Assembly (NCBI GenBank): GCA_025352485.1 | Contig: JANXTJ010000226.1 | Location: forward strand, 1 to 6,126 | Length of the DNA stretch: 6,126 nt | From: Salinibacterium sp. | GTDB lineage: Bacteria; Actinomycetota; Actinomycetes; Actinomycetales; Microbacteriaceae | Direction: 5' to 3' | Part shown: one piece after another, positions 1-6,126 of the stretch | How the letters are laid out: each line of letters starts with the position of its first letter | Position numbering within the stretch: the first letter of the stretch is position 1 | Program-made: the position numbers and the translations under genes | Notes under the pieces: model-generated | Told to the model about the DNA's origin: nothing | The model's input: the letters and a program-made list of their open reading frames with translations, nothing else | Database searches by the model: none

Positions 1-1204
1 CGCCGGCGACCGGAAGCCTGCCGAGTTCGCTCATCAGCCAGCCGGCTACGGTCTCGTAAGGCCCCTCTTCCGGCACGACCACCCCGGTGCGCTCGAGCAG
101 CTCATCCGGGCGCAGGATGCCGGGGAAAGTGAACCAATCGCGGGAGCGAACCACGTCGGCCTTGGTGCGGTCGTGCTCGTCGGACACCTCGCCCACCAGC
201 TCTTCGACGAGATCCTCGAGCGTGGTGACCCCAGCGGTGCCGCCGTATTCGTCAACCACGACCGCCATCTGGTAGCCGCGGCCGCGGAGTTCGGCCAGCA
301 GGGAGTCCAGTTTCATCGTCTCGGGGACACGAAGGGCATCGGACTGCAGCGCCGACACCGGTACGGCCGCGCGTTTCTCGCGCGGAACGGCCACCGCCTG
401 CTTGACGTGCACAATCCCCACCACGTCGTCAATCGAATCGTCGATGACGGGGAAGCGGGAGAACCCGGTTCGGCGGGCGAGATCGATAACATCCTGCGCG
501 GTCTGAATGCGGTCGACGCTCGCGACGCGCAGCCGGGGCGTCATGACGTCTTGCGCGGTGTGATCGGCGAAGGCGAGAGTTCGGGCCAGCAGCGTGGCGG
601 TGCCACCATCGAGACTGCCCTCCCGCGCGGAACGACGCAGCAACGAGGTGAGCTCTTCCGCGGTTCTTGCACCGGAAAGCTCCTCCTTTGGCTCGACGCC
701 GATCATTCTCAGCAGACCGTTCGCCGAGTTGTTCAGCACCATCACCGCCGGGCGGAAGACGGCCGTGAAAACCACTTGGAACGGCACGACGACCTTGGCG
801 GTCGCGCGCGGGATGGCGAGCGCAAAACTCTTCGGAACCAGCTCGCCGATGATCATCGAGAGCAGGGTGGCGAGCGTGATGGCGAGAAGCGTTGCCAGCA
901 CCGTGACGGCCTGCCGCGGCATCCCGAGCGCCGTCAGCGGCACGGCCAGCCAACTGCTGAACGCCGGCTCGAGCGTGAAGCCGGTCAGCAGGGTCGTGAT
1001 GGTGATGCCGAGCTGGGCACTGGAGAGGTGCGTCGAGGTGTGCTTGAGCGCAGAGATGACCGGGCGCAGGCCGCGTTCGCCGCGCTCCTCACGAACTTCG
1101 AGGTCGGATCGATCGAGATTGACCAGCGAAAACTCGCTCGCCACGAAGAACCCGGTGCCGATGGTCAGGAGGACGCCTGCCGCGAGCATGAGCAACTCAT
1201 ACAT
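1..1204 (-). CDS. Hemolysin-family CNNM/CBS/CorC membrane protein (partial, C-terminus beyond window)
   Basis: Likely a divalent-cation (Mg2+) transport or homeostasis protein of the cytoplasmic membrane; 'hemolysin' is a historical family name. I read 401 codons from ATG at 1204 with no stop before the window edge. Residues 1-195 are the CNNM (DUF21) domain: a first hydrophobic helix at about 4-24 ending in GTGFFVASEFSLVNL, further hydrophobic stretches near 63-80, 98-119 and 137-156, and the typical GELVPKSFAL segment at 120-129. Residues 219-340 are a CBS pair, opening with DVMTPR and containing the family signature VVDEYGGTAGVTTLEDLVEEL-VGE around 316-340. From about 355 (DWFTFPGILRPDEL) the CorC_HlyC transporter-associated domain begins. 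Family members are usually about 430-450 aa, so little is missing. The ATG is chosen because an in-frame TGA lies 39 bp upstream and the N-terminus fits the family; no clear Shine-Dalgarno precedes it. It lies 65 bp behind guaB1, probably in the same operon. The substrate is inferred from the family only. Confidence 0.93.
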   Translation of the reverse strand, partial: MYELLMLAAGVLLTIGTGFFVASEFSLVNLDRSDLEVREERGERGLRPVISALKHTSTHLSSAQLGITITTLLTGFTLEPAFSSWLAVPLTALGMPRQAVTVLATLLAITLATLLSMIIGELVPKSFALAIPRATAKVVVPFQVVFTAVFRPAVMVLNNSANGLLRMIGVEPKEELSGARTAEELTSLLRRSAREGSLDGGTATLLARTLAFADHTAQDVMTPRLRVASVDRIQTAQDVIDLARRTGFSRFPVIDDSIDDVVGIVHVKQAVAVPREKRAAVPVSALQSDALRVPETMKLDSLLAELRGRGYQMAVVVDEYGGTAGVTTLEDLVEELVGEVSDEHDRTKADVVRSRDWFTFPGILRPDELLERTGVVVPEEGPYETVAGWLMSELGRLPVAG

Positions 1205-1250
1205 CGGCGACGCCAGCGAAGCGGCTACTGGGAGGGTCGTTCATTACCAT
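1197..1250 (-). other. Possible short leader ORF (17 codons) overlapping the hemolysin start
   Basis: On the minus strand an ATG at 1250 (with a second in-frame ATG at 1244) opens a 17-residue frame, MVMNDPPSSRFAGVADV. It ends in TGA at 1199-1197, overlapping the first 8 bases of the hemolysin gene (ATGTATGA). It has no Shine-Dalgarno of its own and no recognisable homology. The stop/start overlap is the geometry used in translational coupling, and the hemolysin gene lacks a visible ribosome binding site. An ORF this short can easily arise by chance. Confidence 0.2.
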
Positions 1251-1269
1251 AAAACCATACAGGTTCTGG
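1205..1269 (-). other. guaB1-hemolysin intergenic gap with AT-rich patch
   Basis: This 65-bp gap separates the guaB1 stop (TAG, 1272-1270) from the hemolysin ATG at 1204. I see no hairpin followed by a T-run, so read-through from guaB1 is the simplest reading. Near the guaB1 end, on the minus strand, the hexamer TATGGT occurs twice in tandem (1259-1254 and 1251-1246), forming an AT-rich island in G+C-rich DNA. Each copy matches the -10 consensus TATAAT at 4 of 6 positions. A TTGGTA at 1276-1271 would be 19 bp upstream of the second copy, a long spacing, so a secondary promoter for the hemolysin gene is possible but weak. A short ORF (1250-1197) also crosses this gap. Confidence 0.35.
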
Positions 1270-2709
1270 CTACCAACTCACCGGTAACGCTTTGCCCTCC
1301 TCGTAGCCCGCCGCCGACTGGATGCCGACCAGGGCTCGTTCGTGAAACTCGGCGAGCGTCGTCGCGCCGGCATAGCTCAGCGAGCTGCGCAGCCCAGAGG
1401 TGATCATGTCGATCAGGTCCTCCAGAGAGGGGCGCAACGGGTCTAAGTAGATTTTCGAGCTAGAGATGCCCTCCGCAAATAGCGTCTTGCGAGCCAGTTC
1501 GTAGGCATCCAGGCCCTCGAAGCGCTCTTTCACCGCTTTCGTGGATGCCATGCCCCAGCTCTCCTTGTAGGCACGGCCGTCACCGTCGAGGGCGAGAGTA
1601 CCTGGCGCCTCGATGGTGCCGGCGAACCAGGAGCCGATCATCACCGATGCGGCCCCCGCGGCCAAGGCCAGTGCCACGTCTCGCGGATAGCGCACGCCGC
1701 CATCGGCCCAGACGTGCGCGCCCAACTCGCGAGCCGCGTCCGCCGTCTCCAGAACGGCAGAGAACTGGGGGCGCCCGACGGCCGTCATCATCCGAGTCGT
1801 GCACATCGCACCCGGCCCGACGCCGACCTTGATGATCGTGGCACCCGCGCCCACCAGATCGCGCACGGCCTGTGCCGTCACGACATTTCCGGCCACAATC
1901 GGCAAGCCGAAATTGAGCTTCGCGACCGTCTCGATCGCGCGAACCATGGCGTCCTGATGTCCGTGTGCGGTATCGATGACGATGACATCGACGCCGGCGG
2001 CAACAATGGCTCTCGCCTTGGCCGCCACATCGCCGTTAATGCCGATGGCCGCGGCCACCGACAGCCTGCCGTCGCCATCCAGCGCTGGCGTGTAGAGAGT
2101 CGAGCGAAGAGCGCCCGTTCGGCTGAGGGTGCCCACCACCCGGCCTCCGCTGAGCACGGGTGCAAACTCCAGGCCTGCGGCCACCATCAGGTCGAAAGCG
2201 GCACGCGGGCCGTGCAGGTCGGTCGCCTCAAGCTCGGGCAGCCGAGTGCCGAGCAGATCACCCAGCGGGGCATCCGGCAGCGCGTGAGCCAACCGCTCGG
2301 CCGGAATCGCGCCGAGAAAACTGCCGTCGGTGTCGTGGATGACGATCCCCTGCCCCACCACCGGCGGAAGCTGGGCAAGCGCCGCTGCGACGGTGTCACT
2401 GGGGCGCAGGTTTACGGCGGCGTCAAAAGCGACCGGCTGCGCTTTGACCCAGCGGATCGCGGCGTCCAACTCGTCGGCGTGCAGGTCCTGCGGCAACACG
2501 CCCAGCCCACCGCGGCGGGCCAGGGTTGCGGCCAGTCGCGGCCCGGTGACCGAGTTCATATTTGCCGAAACGATCGGGATGCTCGCCGCCGTGCCATCCA
2601 GTGGCGCTAGCGACACGTCCAGCCGGCTGGTCACCGCGGATCGGGCCGGAACGAGGAACACGTCAGAGTAGGTGAGGTCGTGCACCGGGGTCGTCTCATA
2701 AAAGCGCAT
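1270..2709 (-). CDS. guaB1: GuaB1-family IMP dehydrogenase-related protein, probable GMP reductase with CBS domains
   Basis: A complete 479-aa cytoplasmic enzyme of the IMPDH/GMPR family. The mycobacterial homologue has been reported to be an NADPH-dependent GMP reductase (GMP to IMP and ammonia) that carries a CBS module, so purine salvage is the likely role rather than de novo GMP synthesis. Residues 1-94 start the TIM barrel (LTYSDVFLVP at 12-21, SANMNSV at 48-54). Residues about 95-205 are the inserted CBS pair, with IVIHDTDGSFLGAI and VLSGGRVVGTLSRT. The barrel resumes at about 215. IDTAHGHQD (245-253) binds the nucleotide/cofactor, and the active-site loop VGVGPGAMCTTR (295-306) supplies the nucleophile Cys303. 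WADGGVR (334-340) and MIGSWFAGT (357-365) form the phosphate-binding part. YKESWGMAS (381-389) lies on the flap, and the chain ends in the typical GYEEGKALPVSW. The ATG at 2709 gives the usual family length; an open frame continues upstream but only antisense to kgd. No Shine-Dalgarno is visible. Whether it acts as GMPR or IMPDH here cannot be settled from sequence alone. Confidence 0.95.
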   Translation of the reverse strand: MRFYETTPVHDLTYSDVFLVPARSAVTSRLDVSLAPLDGTAASIPIVSANMNSVTGPRLAATLARRGGLGVLPQDLHADELDAAIRWVKAQPVAFDAAVNLRPSDTVAAALAQLPPVVGQGIVIHDTDGSFLGAIPAERLAHALPDAPLGDLLGTRLPELEATDLHGPRAAFDLMVAAGLEFAPVLSGGRVVGTLSRTGALRSTLYTPALDGDGRLSVAAAIGINGDVAAKARAIVAAGVDVIVIDTAHGHQDAMVRAIETVAKLNFGLPIVAGNVVTAQAVRDLVGAGATIIKVGVGPGAMCTTRMMTAVGRPQFSAVLETADAARELGAHVWADGGVRYPRDVALALAAGAASVMIGSWFAGTIEAPGTLALDGDGRAYKESWGMASTKAVKERFEGLDAYELARKTLFAEGISSSKIYLDPLRPSLEDLIDMITSGLRSSLSYAGATTLAEFHERALVGIQSAAGYEEGKALPVSW

Positions 2710-2716
2710 GGTTTTA

Positions 2717-2722
2717 ACGCTA
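2717..2722 (-). promoter_or_regulatory. Candidate -10 element for a leaderless guaB1 transcript
   Basis: On the minus strand TAGCGT (2722-2717) fits the actinobacterial TANNNT -10 pattern. Only seven bases lie between it and the guaB1 ATG, so a start point 7-8 bases downstream would be at, or one base before, the A of the start codon. That agrees with the absence of a Shine-Dalgarno sequence, and leaderless mRNAs are common in actinobacteria. No good -35 hexamer is visible. This is inference from spacing and a degenerate motif. Confidence 0.3.
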
Positions 2723-2730
2723 TCTGCCCG

Positions 2731-2850
2731 GTGGGCGGTGGGCGGTCGTTCGGGAAAGTCGATTAAGATCGTGGTGGTGTGTCCTTGGGTGGATGCACGG
2801 CAGAACCTCGCGGCAGGGCCGCGACTACGAGACGCGAAAGTGGGCGGTCG
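2731..2850 (+). repeat. Direct repeat GTGGGCGGT(CG), three copies in the divergent region
   Basis: GTGGGCGGT occurs at 2731-2739, 2738-2746 and 2840-2848. The second and third copies extend to the identical 11-mer GTGGGCGGTCG (2738-2748 and 2840-2850), 102 bp apart. The first two overlap by two bases, giving a 7-bp period. The upstream pair sits just beyond the candidate guaB1 -10, and the third copy ends 3 bp before the kgd start codon, where its G-rich core could also act as a poor ribosome binding site. This may be an operator, or simply a G/C-rich coincidence. Confidence 0.45.
2808..2824 (+). promoter_or_regulatory. Perfect 7-bp dyad / hairpin in the kgd leader
   Basis: TCGCGGC (2808-2814) is followed by AGG and then GCCGCGA (2818-2824), a perfect inverted repeat with a 3-nt spacer, six of whose seven pairs are G-C. 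It lies 29 bp upstream of the kgd GTG. No T-run follows, so it is not an intrinsic terminator. It could be an mRNA leader hairpin or a short palindromic operator. The pairing is seen directly; the function is unknown. Confidence 0.45.
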
Positions 2851-2853
2851 GCT

Positions 2854-5800
2854 GTGTCGAGCCACGTGACCGGAGTAACACCTGATGGGGATACTTCCGG
2901 CGAATTCGGAGCTAATGAATGGCTCGTCGACGAAATGTACGAGCGGTACATCGTCGACAAAAACTCGGTAGACCAATCCTGGTGGCCGGTGCTCGAGAGC
3001 TACCATTCCACCCTCGCGGCTGACAGTCCCACCGACCCGACCCCCACCTCGACGATCACGCTGCCGGTGCTCCCCGCGGCCGCCCCTCCCGTCGTTGCGC
3101 CTGCTGCCGCTTTGCCCGCCACGCCTGACCCGGCTCCCGCTGCGCCCCCGATCACCGGCAGCCAGCCCGTCGCGAAGACCACCTCCGTGCGAGCGAAGCC
3201 GCAGCCGATTCCGGCCGACGCGCCCCCGACATCCCCCGTCACCGCGATGACGGCAGATGGCGAGCCGGCCGTCGTACCCGAAAACGCGGTCGCGCCGCTC
3301 AAGGGGGCATCGAAGGCGCTGGCCGCCAACATGGATGCCAGCCTCACCGTGCCCACGGCGACCAGCGTGCGCACCATCCCGGCCAAGCTCATGATCGATA
3401 ACCGCATCGTGATCAACAACCACCTCAAGCGGTCTCGCGGCGGCAAGGTCTCTTTCACACACCTCATCGCATGGGCGATCGTCGAAACGCTCAAGGAGTT
3501 TCCGAGCCAGAACGTCTACTACGACGAGCCGGAGGGCAAGCCCTCTGTCGTGACGCCCGCGCACATCAACCTCGGTATCGCGATCGATATCCCGAAACCG
3601 GATGGCACCCGCTCGCTCGTCGTGCCCGGAATCAAGCGCGCTGACACCATGGGGTTCGGCGAATTCTTGGTTTCTTACGAGGATGTCGTGGCCCGCGGCC
3701 GCGCCAACAAACTAACGGCGGCAGACTACGCCGGCAACACGATCTCGCTGACCAACCCGGGCGGTATCGGCACGGAGCACTCGGTTCCGCGCCTGATGCG
3801 CGGCGCTGGCACCATCGTCGGTGCAGGGGCGCTCGAGTATCCGGCGGCGTTCCAGGGGGCCTCCCCCCGAACGCTGGCCGACCTCGGCATCGGCAAGACG
3901 ATCACGCTCACGAGCACCTACGATCACCGGGTCATCCAGGGCGCGGGCTCCGGCGAATTCCTCAAGAAAATTCACGAGCGCCTCATCGGCGAGCACCAGT
4001 TCTATGAGGCAATTTTTGCGGAGCTGCGCATCCCGTACGAGCCGATCCACTGGGCAGCTGACATCAGCGTCGACCTCGCCGACAACGTCAACAAGGTTGC
4101 TCGCGTTCAGGAGCTCATCAACTCGTTCCGGGTGCGCGGTCACCTCATGGCCGATACCGACCCGCTCGAGTACCGCCAGCGCTCGCATCCCGACCTCGAT
4201 ATCTCCAGCCACGGGCTGACCTTCTGGGATCTCGACCGCGAGTTCGTTACCGGGGGTTTCGGCGGCAAGCGCTCCGCCCTGCTGCGCGAGATCCTCGGCA
4301 TGCTTCGGGATGCCTACTGCCGCACCGTCGGCATCGAGTACATGCACATCCAAGACCCCGCGCAGCGGCGCTGGATCCAAGATCACCTCGAGAAGCCGTA
4401 CTCCAAGCCCGGCCATGACGAGCAGATGCGCATCCTCGGAAAGCTCAACGAGGCAGAGGCCTTCGAAACCTTCCTGCAGACCAAGTACGTCGGCCAGAAA
4501 CGCTTCAGTCTCGAGGGCGGCGAGTCGACGATCGCTCTTCTGGATGCTGTCATCCAGAAGGCGGCGGAGGTCAACCTCGAGGAGGTTGCCATCGGCATGG
4601 CCCACCGTGGTCGCCTGAGCGTGCTCACCAATATCGCCGGAAAGACCTACGGCCAGATTTTCCGCGAATTCGAGGGAACCCAAGATCCCAAGACGGTTCA
4701 GGGCTCTGGCGATGTGAAGTACCACCTCGGCACCGAGGGCACCTTCACCGCTGCCTCCGGCCGGCAGATTCCGGTCTACCTCGCCGCCAACCCCTCGCAC
4801 CTCGAGGCCGTCGACGGCGTGCTCGAGGGAATCGTGCGGGCCAAGCAAGACCGCAGGCCGATCGGCTCGTTCACCGTGCTGCCGATCATGGTGCACGGCG
4901 ACGCCGCCATGAGCGGCCAGGGCATCGTGGTCGAGATCCTGCAGATGTCGCAACTGCGCGCATACCGCACCGGCGGAACCGTCCACATCAACATCAACAA
5001 TCAGGTCGGTTTCACCACCCCGCCGGCCGAGGCACACACCTCCACCTACTCCACGGATGTCGCCAAGACCATTCAGGCACCCATCTTCCATGTGAATGGG
5101 GATGACCCCGAAGCCGTCGTGCGCGTGGCAGAGCTCGCCTTCGCCTATCGCCAGGAGTTCCACCGCGACGTCGTCATCGACCTGGTCTGCTATCGACGCC
5201 GCGGCCACAACGAGGGCGACGACCCCTCGATGACGCAGCCGCTGATGTACAACCTCATCGAGGCCAAACGGTCCGTTCGCACGCTGTACACGGAGGCCCT
5301 CGTCGGCCGCGGTGACATCACCCAGGAGGAATACGAGGCGAGCCACCTCGACTTCCAGGATCGCCTCGAGCGGGCTTTTGCCGAGACTCATGCGGCGCAG
5401 ACCGGTTCGATGCCCATCATCAGCGGTGCCATCGCCGACCTCGAAAAGCCTCAATCCCCGCTGGACAGCGCCGTGGGCGAGCCGGTAACCACCGGCGTCG
5501 ACGAGGCCATCATCCGCCTCATTGGGGACGCCCACGCCAACCCCCCCGTCGGCTTCACGGTGCACCCCAAGCTGCAGGCACTGCTCAACAAGCGCACCGA
5601 AATGAGTCGCTCCGGCGCGATCGACTGGGCGATGGGAGAGCTCTTCGCGCTCGGCTCTGTGCTGCTCGAGGGCACCCCCGTTCGGATGGCCGGCCAAGAC
5701 ACCCGCCGCGGCACCTTCGTTCAGCGGCACGCGGTGCTGCACGACCGCGAGAACGGCCAAGAATGGCTGCCGCTGGCCAACCTCGCACAAAATCAGGCGC

Positions 5801-6126
5801 GCTTCTGGATCTACGACTCGCTGCTGAGCGAGTACGCGGCACTGGGTTTTGAGTACGGCTATTCGGTGGAGCGCGCGGACGCGCTCGTGCTCTGGGAGGC
5901 CCAATTCGGCGACTTCGCCGACGGCGCGCAGACCATCATCGACGAATTCATCTCCAGCGCCGAGCAAAAGTGGGGCCAGCGTTCCAGCGTCGTGCTGCTA
6001 CTACCGCACGGATACGAGGGCCAAGGCCCCGACCACTCGTCGGCCCGGATCGAGCGCTACCTCCAGTTGTGCGCCGAGAACAACATGACCGTGGCGCGCC
6101 CGTCGACGCCCGCGTCATACTTCCAT
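2854..6126 (+). CDS. kgd: Multifunctional 2-oxoglutarate decarboxylase/dehydrogenase E1-E2 (Kgd/OdhA type), partial, C-terminus beyond window
   Basis: Catalyses the thiamine diphosphate-dependent decarboxylation of 2-oxoglutarate in the TCA cycle and works with lipoyl-bearing E2 and E3 partners in the cytoplasm. I read 1091 codons with no stop; the family is about 1220-1270 aa, so most is present. Residues about 18-50 are the E1 N-terminal segment (GANEWLVDEMYERY, then WWPVLESY). Residues about 55-150 are a Pro/Ala-rich linker. Residues about 172-395 are an E2 acyltransferase-like domain with no lipoyl domain, carrying TNPGGIGT and DHRVIQG (His358). E1 follows from about 400: GMAHRGRL (581-588), NPSHLEAVD (646-654), the ThDP motif GDA..NN (682-716), VNGDDPEA (747-754), RRGHNEGDDPSM (782-793), GQDTRRGTFVQRHAVLHD (947-964) and HGYEGQGPDHSSAR (1052-1065). 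GTG at 2854 is chosen because it gives a family-like N-terminus (MSSHVTGVTPDG); a G-rich stretch upstream is a weak ribosome binding site. In mycobacteria and corynebacteria this enzyme is inhibited by the FHA protein GarA/OdhI, which is not in the window. No frameshift is seen. Confidence 0.96.
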   Translation, partial: MSSHVTGVTPDGDTSGEFGANEWLVDEMYERYIVDKNSVDQSWWPVLESYHSTLAADSPTDPTPTSTITLPVLPAAAPPVVAPAAALPATPDPAPAAPPITGSQPVAKTTSVRAKPQPIPADAPPTSPVTAMTADGEPAVVPENAVAPLKGASKALAANMDASLTVPTATSVRTIPAKLMIDNRIVINNHLKRSRGGKVSFTHLIAWAIVETLKEFPSQNVYYDEPEGKPSVVTPAHINLGIAIDIPKPDGTRSLVVPGIKRADTMGFGEFLVSYEDVVARGRANKLTAADYAGNTISLTNPGGIGTEHSVPRLMRGAGTIVGAGALEYPAAFQGASPRTLADLGIGKTITLTSTYDHRVIQGAGSGEFLKKIHERLIGEHQFYEAIFAELRIPYEPIHWAADISVDLADNVNKVARVQELINSFRVRGHLMADTDPLEYRQRSHPDLDISSHGLTFWDLDREFVTGGFGGKRSALLREILGMLRDAYCRTVGIEYMHIQDPAQRRWIQDHLEKPYSKPGHDEQMRILGKLNEAEAFETFLQTKYVGQKRFSLEGGESTIALLDAVIQKAAEVNLEEVAIGMAHRGRLSVLTNIAGKTYGQIFREFEGTQDPKTVQGSGDVKYHLGTEGTFTAASGRQIPVYLAANPSHLEAVDGVLEGIVRAKQDRRPIGSFTVLPIMVHGDAAMSGQGIVVEILQMSQLRAYRTGGTVHININNQVGFTTPPAEAHTSTYSTDVAKTIQAPIFHVNGDDPEAVVRVAELAFAYRQEFHRDVVIDLVCYRRRGHNEGDDPSMTQPLMYNLIEAKRSVRTLYTEALVGRGDITQEEYEASHLDFQDRLERAFAETHAAQTGSMPIISGAIADLEKPQSPLDSAVGEPVTTGVDEAIIRLIGDAHANPPVGFTVHPKLQALLNKRTEMSRSGAIDWAMGELFALGSVLLEGTPVRMAGQDTRRGTFVQRHAVLHDRENGQEWLPLANLAQNQARFWIYDSLLSEYAALGFEYGYSVERADALVLWEAQFGDFADGAQTIIDEFISSAEQKWGQRSSVVLLLPHGYEGQGPDHSSARIERYLQLCAENNMTVARPSTPASYFH

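Larger units (their letters stand above)
2710..2853. promoter_or_regulatory. Divergent guaB1 / kgd promoter region
   Basis: A 144-bp non-coding stretch between the divergent starts of guaB1 (minus) and kgd (plus); any promoter for either gene that is not inside the other must lie here. On the plus strand TAAGAT (2764-2769) is the best -10-like hexamer for kgd (4 of 6 to TATAAT), without a convincing -35; it would give a leader of roughly 75-80 nt. The region also holds three copies of GTGGGCGGT and a perfect 7-bp dyad, listed separately. Frames across it are open by chance, but no start and coding pattern supports a small gene here. Confidence 0.6.

Noticed and set aside
173..1252. A 359-codon plus-strand frame and a second overlapping one (594-1403) opposite the hemolysin gene.
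   Set aside because: Both are Arg/His/Gln- or Ser/Arg-rich shadows; the minus strand encodes a clear CNNM-CBS-CorC_HlyC protein.
1205..1290. Transcription terminator between guaB1 and the hemolysin gene.
   Set aside because: No stable inverted repeat followed by a T-run could be found on either strand in this gap.
1714..2610. A 298-codon plus-strand frame opposite guaB1.
   Set aside because: Low-complexity Arg/Gly/Gln/His translation with no recognisable motif; it is antisense to a complete enzyme with its catalytic Cys loop.
2935..2937. ATG at the MYERYIVDKN segment as an alternative kgd start.
   Set aside because: It would cut off the conserved GANEWLVDE part of the E1 N-terminal segment; the upstream GTG at 2854 keeps it and gives a family-like N-terminus.
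3013..3300. Pro/Ala-rich stretch in kgd, considered as a frameshift or a foreign insertion.
   Set aside because: The frame is continuous on both sides, codon use is like the rest of the gene, and a Pro/Ala linker between the E1 N-terminal segment and the E2-like domain is usual in actinobacterial Kgd.
2710..3564. Minus-strand reading frame extending guaB1 upstream by about 285 codons, which would give a 764-residue fusion.
   Set aside because: The extension is Arg/Gly-rich low-complexity sequence, lies antisense to the kgd N-terminus, has no recognisable domain, and guaB1 already has the normal family length from the ATG at 2709.
3712..5967. A 751-codon open frame on the minus strand opposite kgd.
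   Set aside because: Its composition (Val/Leu/Gly/Asp/His/Arg-rich, no domain recognised) is typical of the complement of a strongly G/C-biased coding frame. The plus strand encodes unbroken, motif-complete Kgd over the whole stretch.

Overview
The window is high-G+C DNA with strongly G/C-biased third codon positions. It reads as ordinary chromosome of an actinobacterium, most likely of the Microbacteriaceae or a close relative. That placement is inferred from protein content: an actinobacterial all-in-one oxoglutarate decarboxylase/dehydrogenase (Kgd/OdhA type), a GuaB1-type IMPDH/GMP reductase paralogue, and a CNNM/CorC 'hemolysin' directly behind guaB1. I see no transfer signatures, insertion sequences, CRISPR arrays, tRNAs or rRNAs.

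Layout. Positions 1-1204 (minus) hold a hemolysin-family membrane protein with CNNM, paired CBS and CorC_HlyC domains; its C-terminus is cut off by the window start. After a 65-bp gap, 1270-2709 (minus) is a complete guaB1 of 479 aa. The two genes probably form one transcription unit, guaB1 first. A 144-bp divergent intergenic region (2710-2853) holds candidate promoters, three copies of a short direct repeat and a perfect 7-bp dyad. From 2854 to the window end (plus) runs the first 1091 codons of kgd, without its stop.

Functions. Kgd carries the E1 (thiamine diphosphate) and E2 (acyltransferase-like) parts of the 2-oxoglutarate dehydrogenase step of the TCA cycle on one chain. GuaB1 reduces GMP to IMP in purine salvage, judging from studied mycobacterial homologues. 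The CNNM protein is probably a Mg2+/divalent-cation transporter or homeostasis factor. The shared promoter region between kgd and guaB1 is the only part where regulation of the two could be linked.

I found no convincing undescribed system. The points worth a second look are small: the repeat and dyad in the divergent promoter region, a possible leaderless guaB1 transcript, and a short ORF overlapping the start of the hemolysin gene. Several very long antisense open frames opposite the real genes are judged to be codon-bias shadows.
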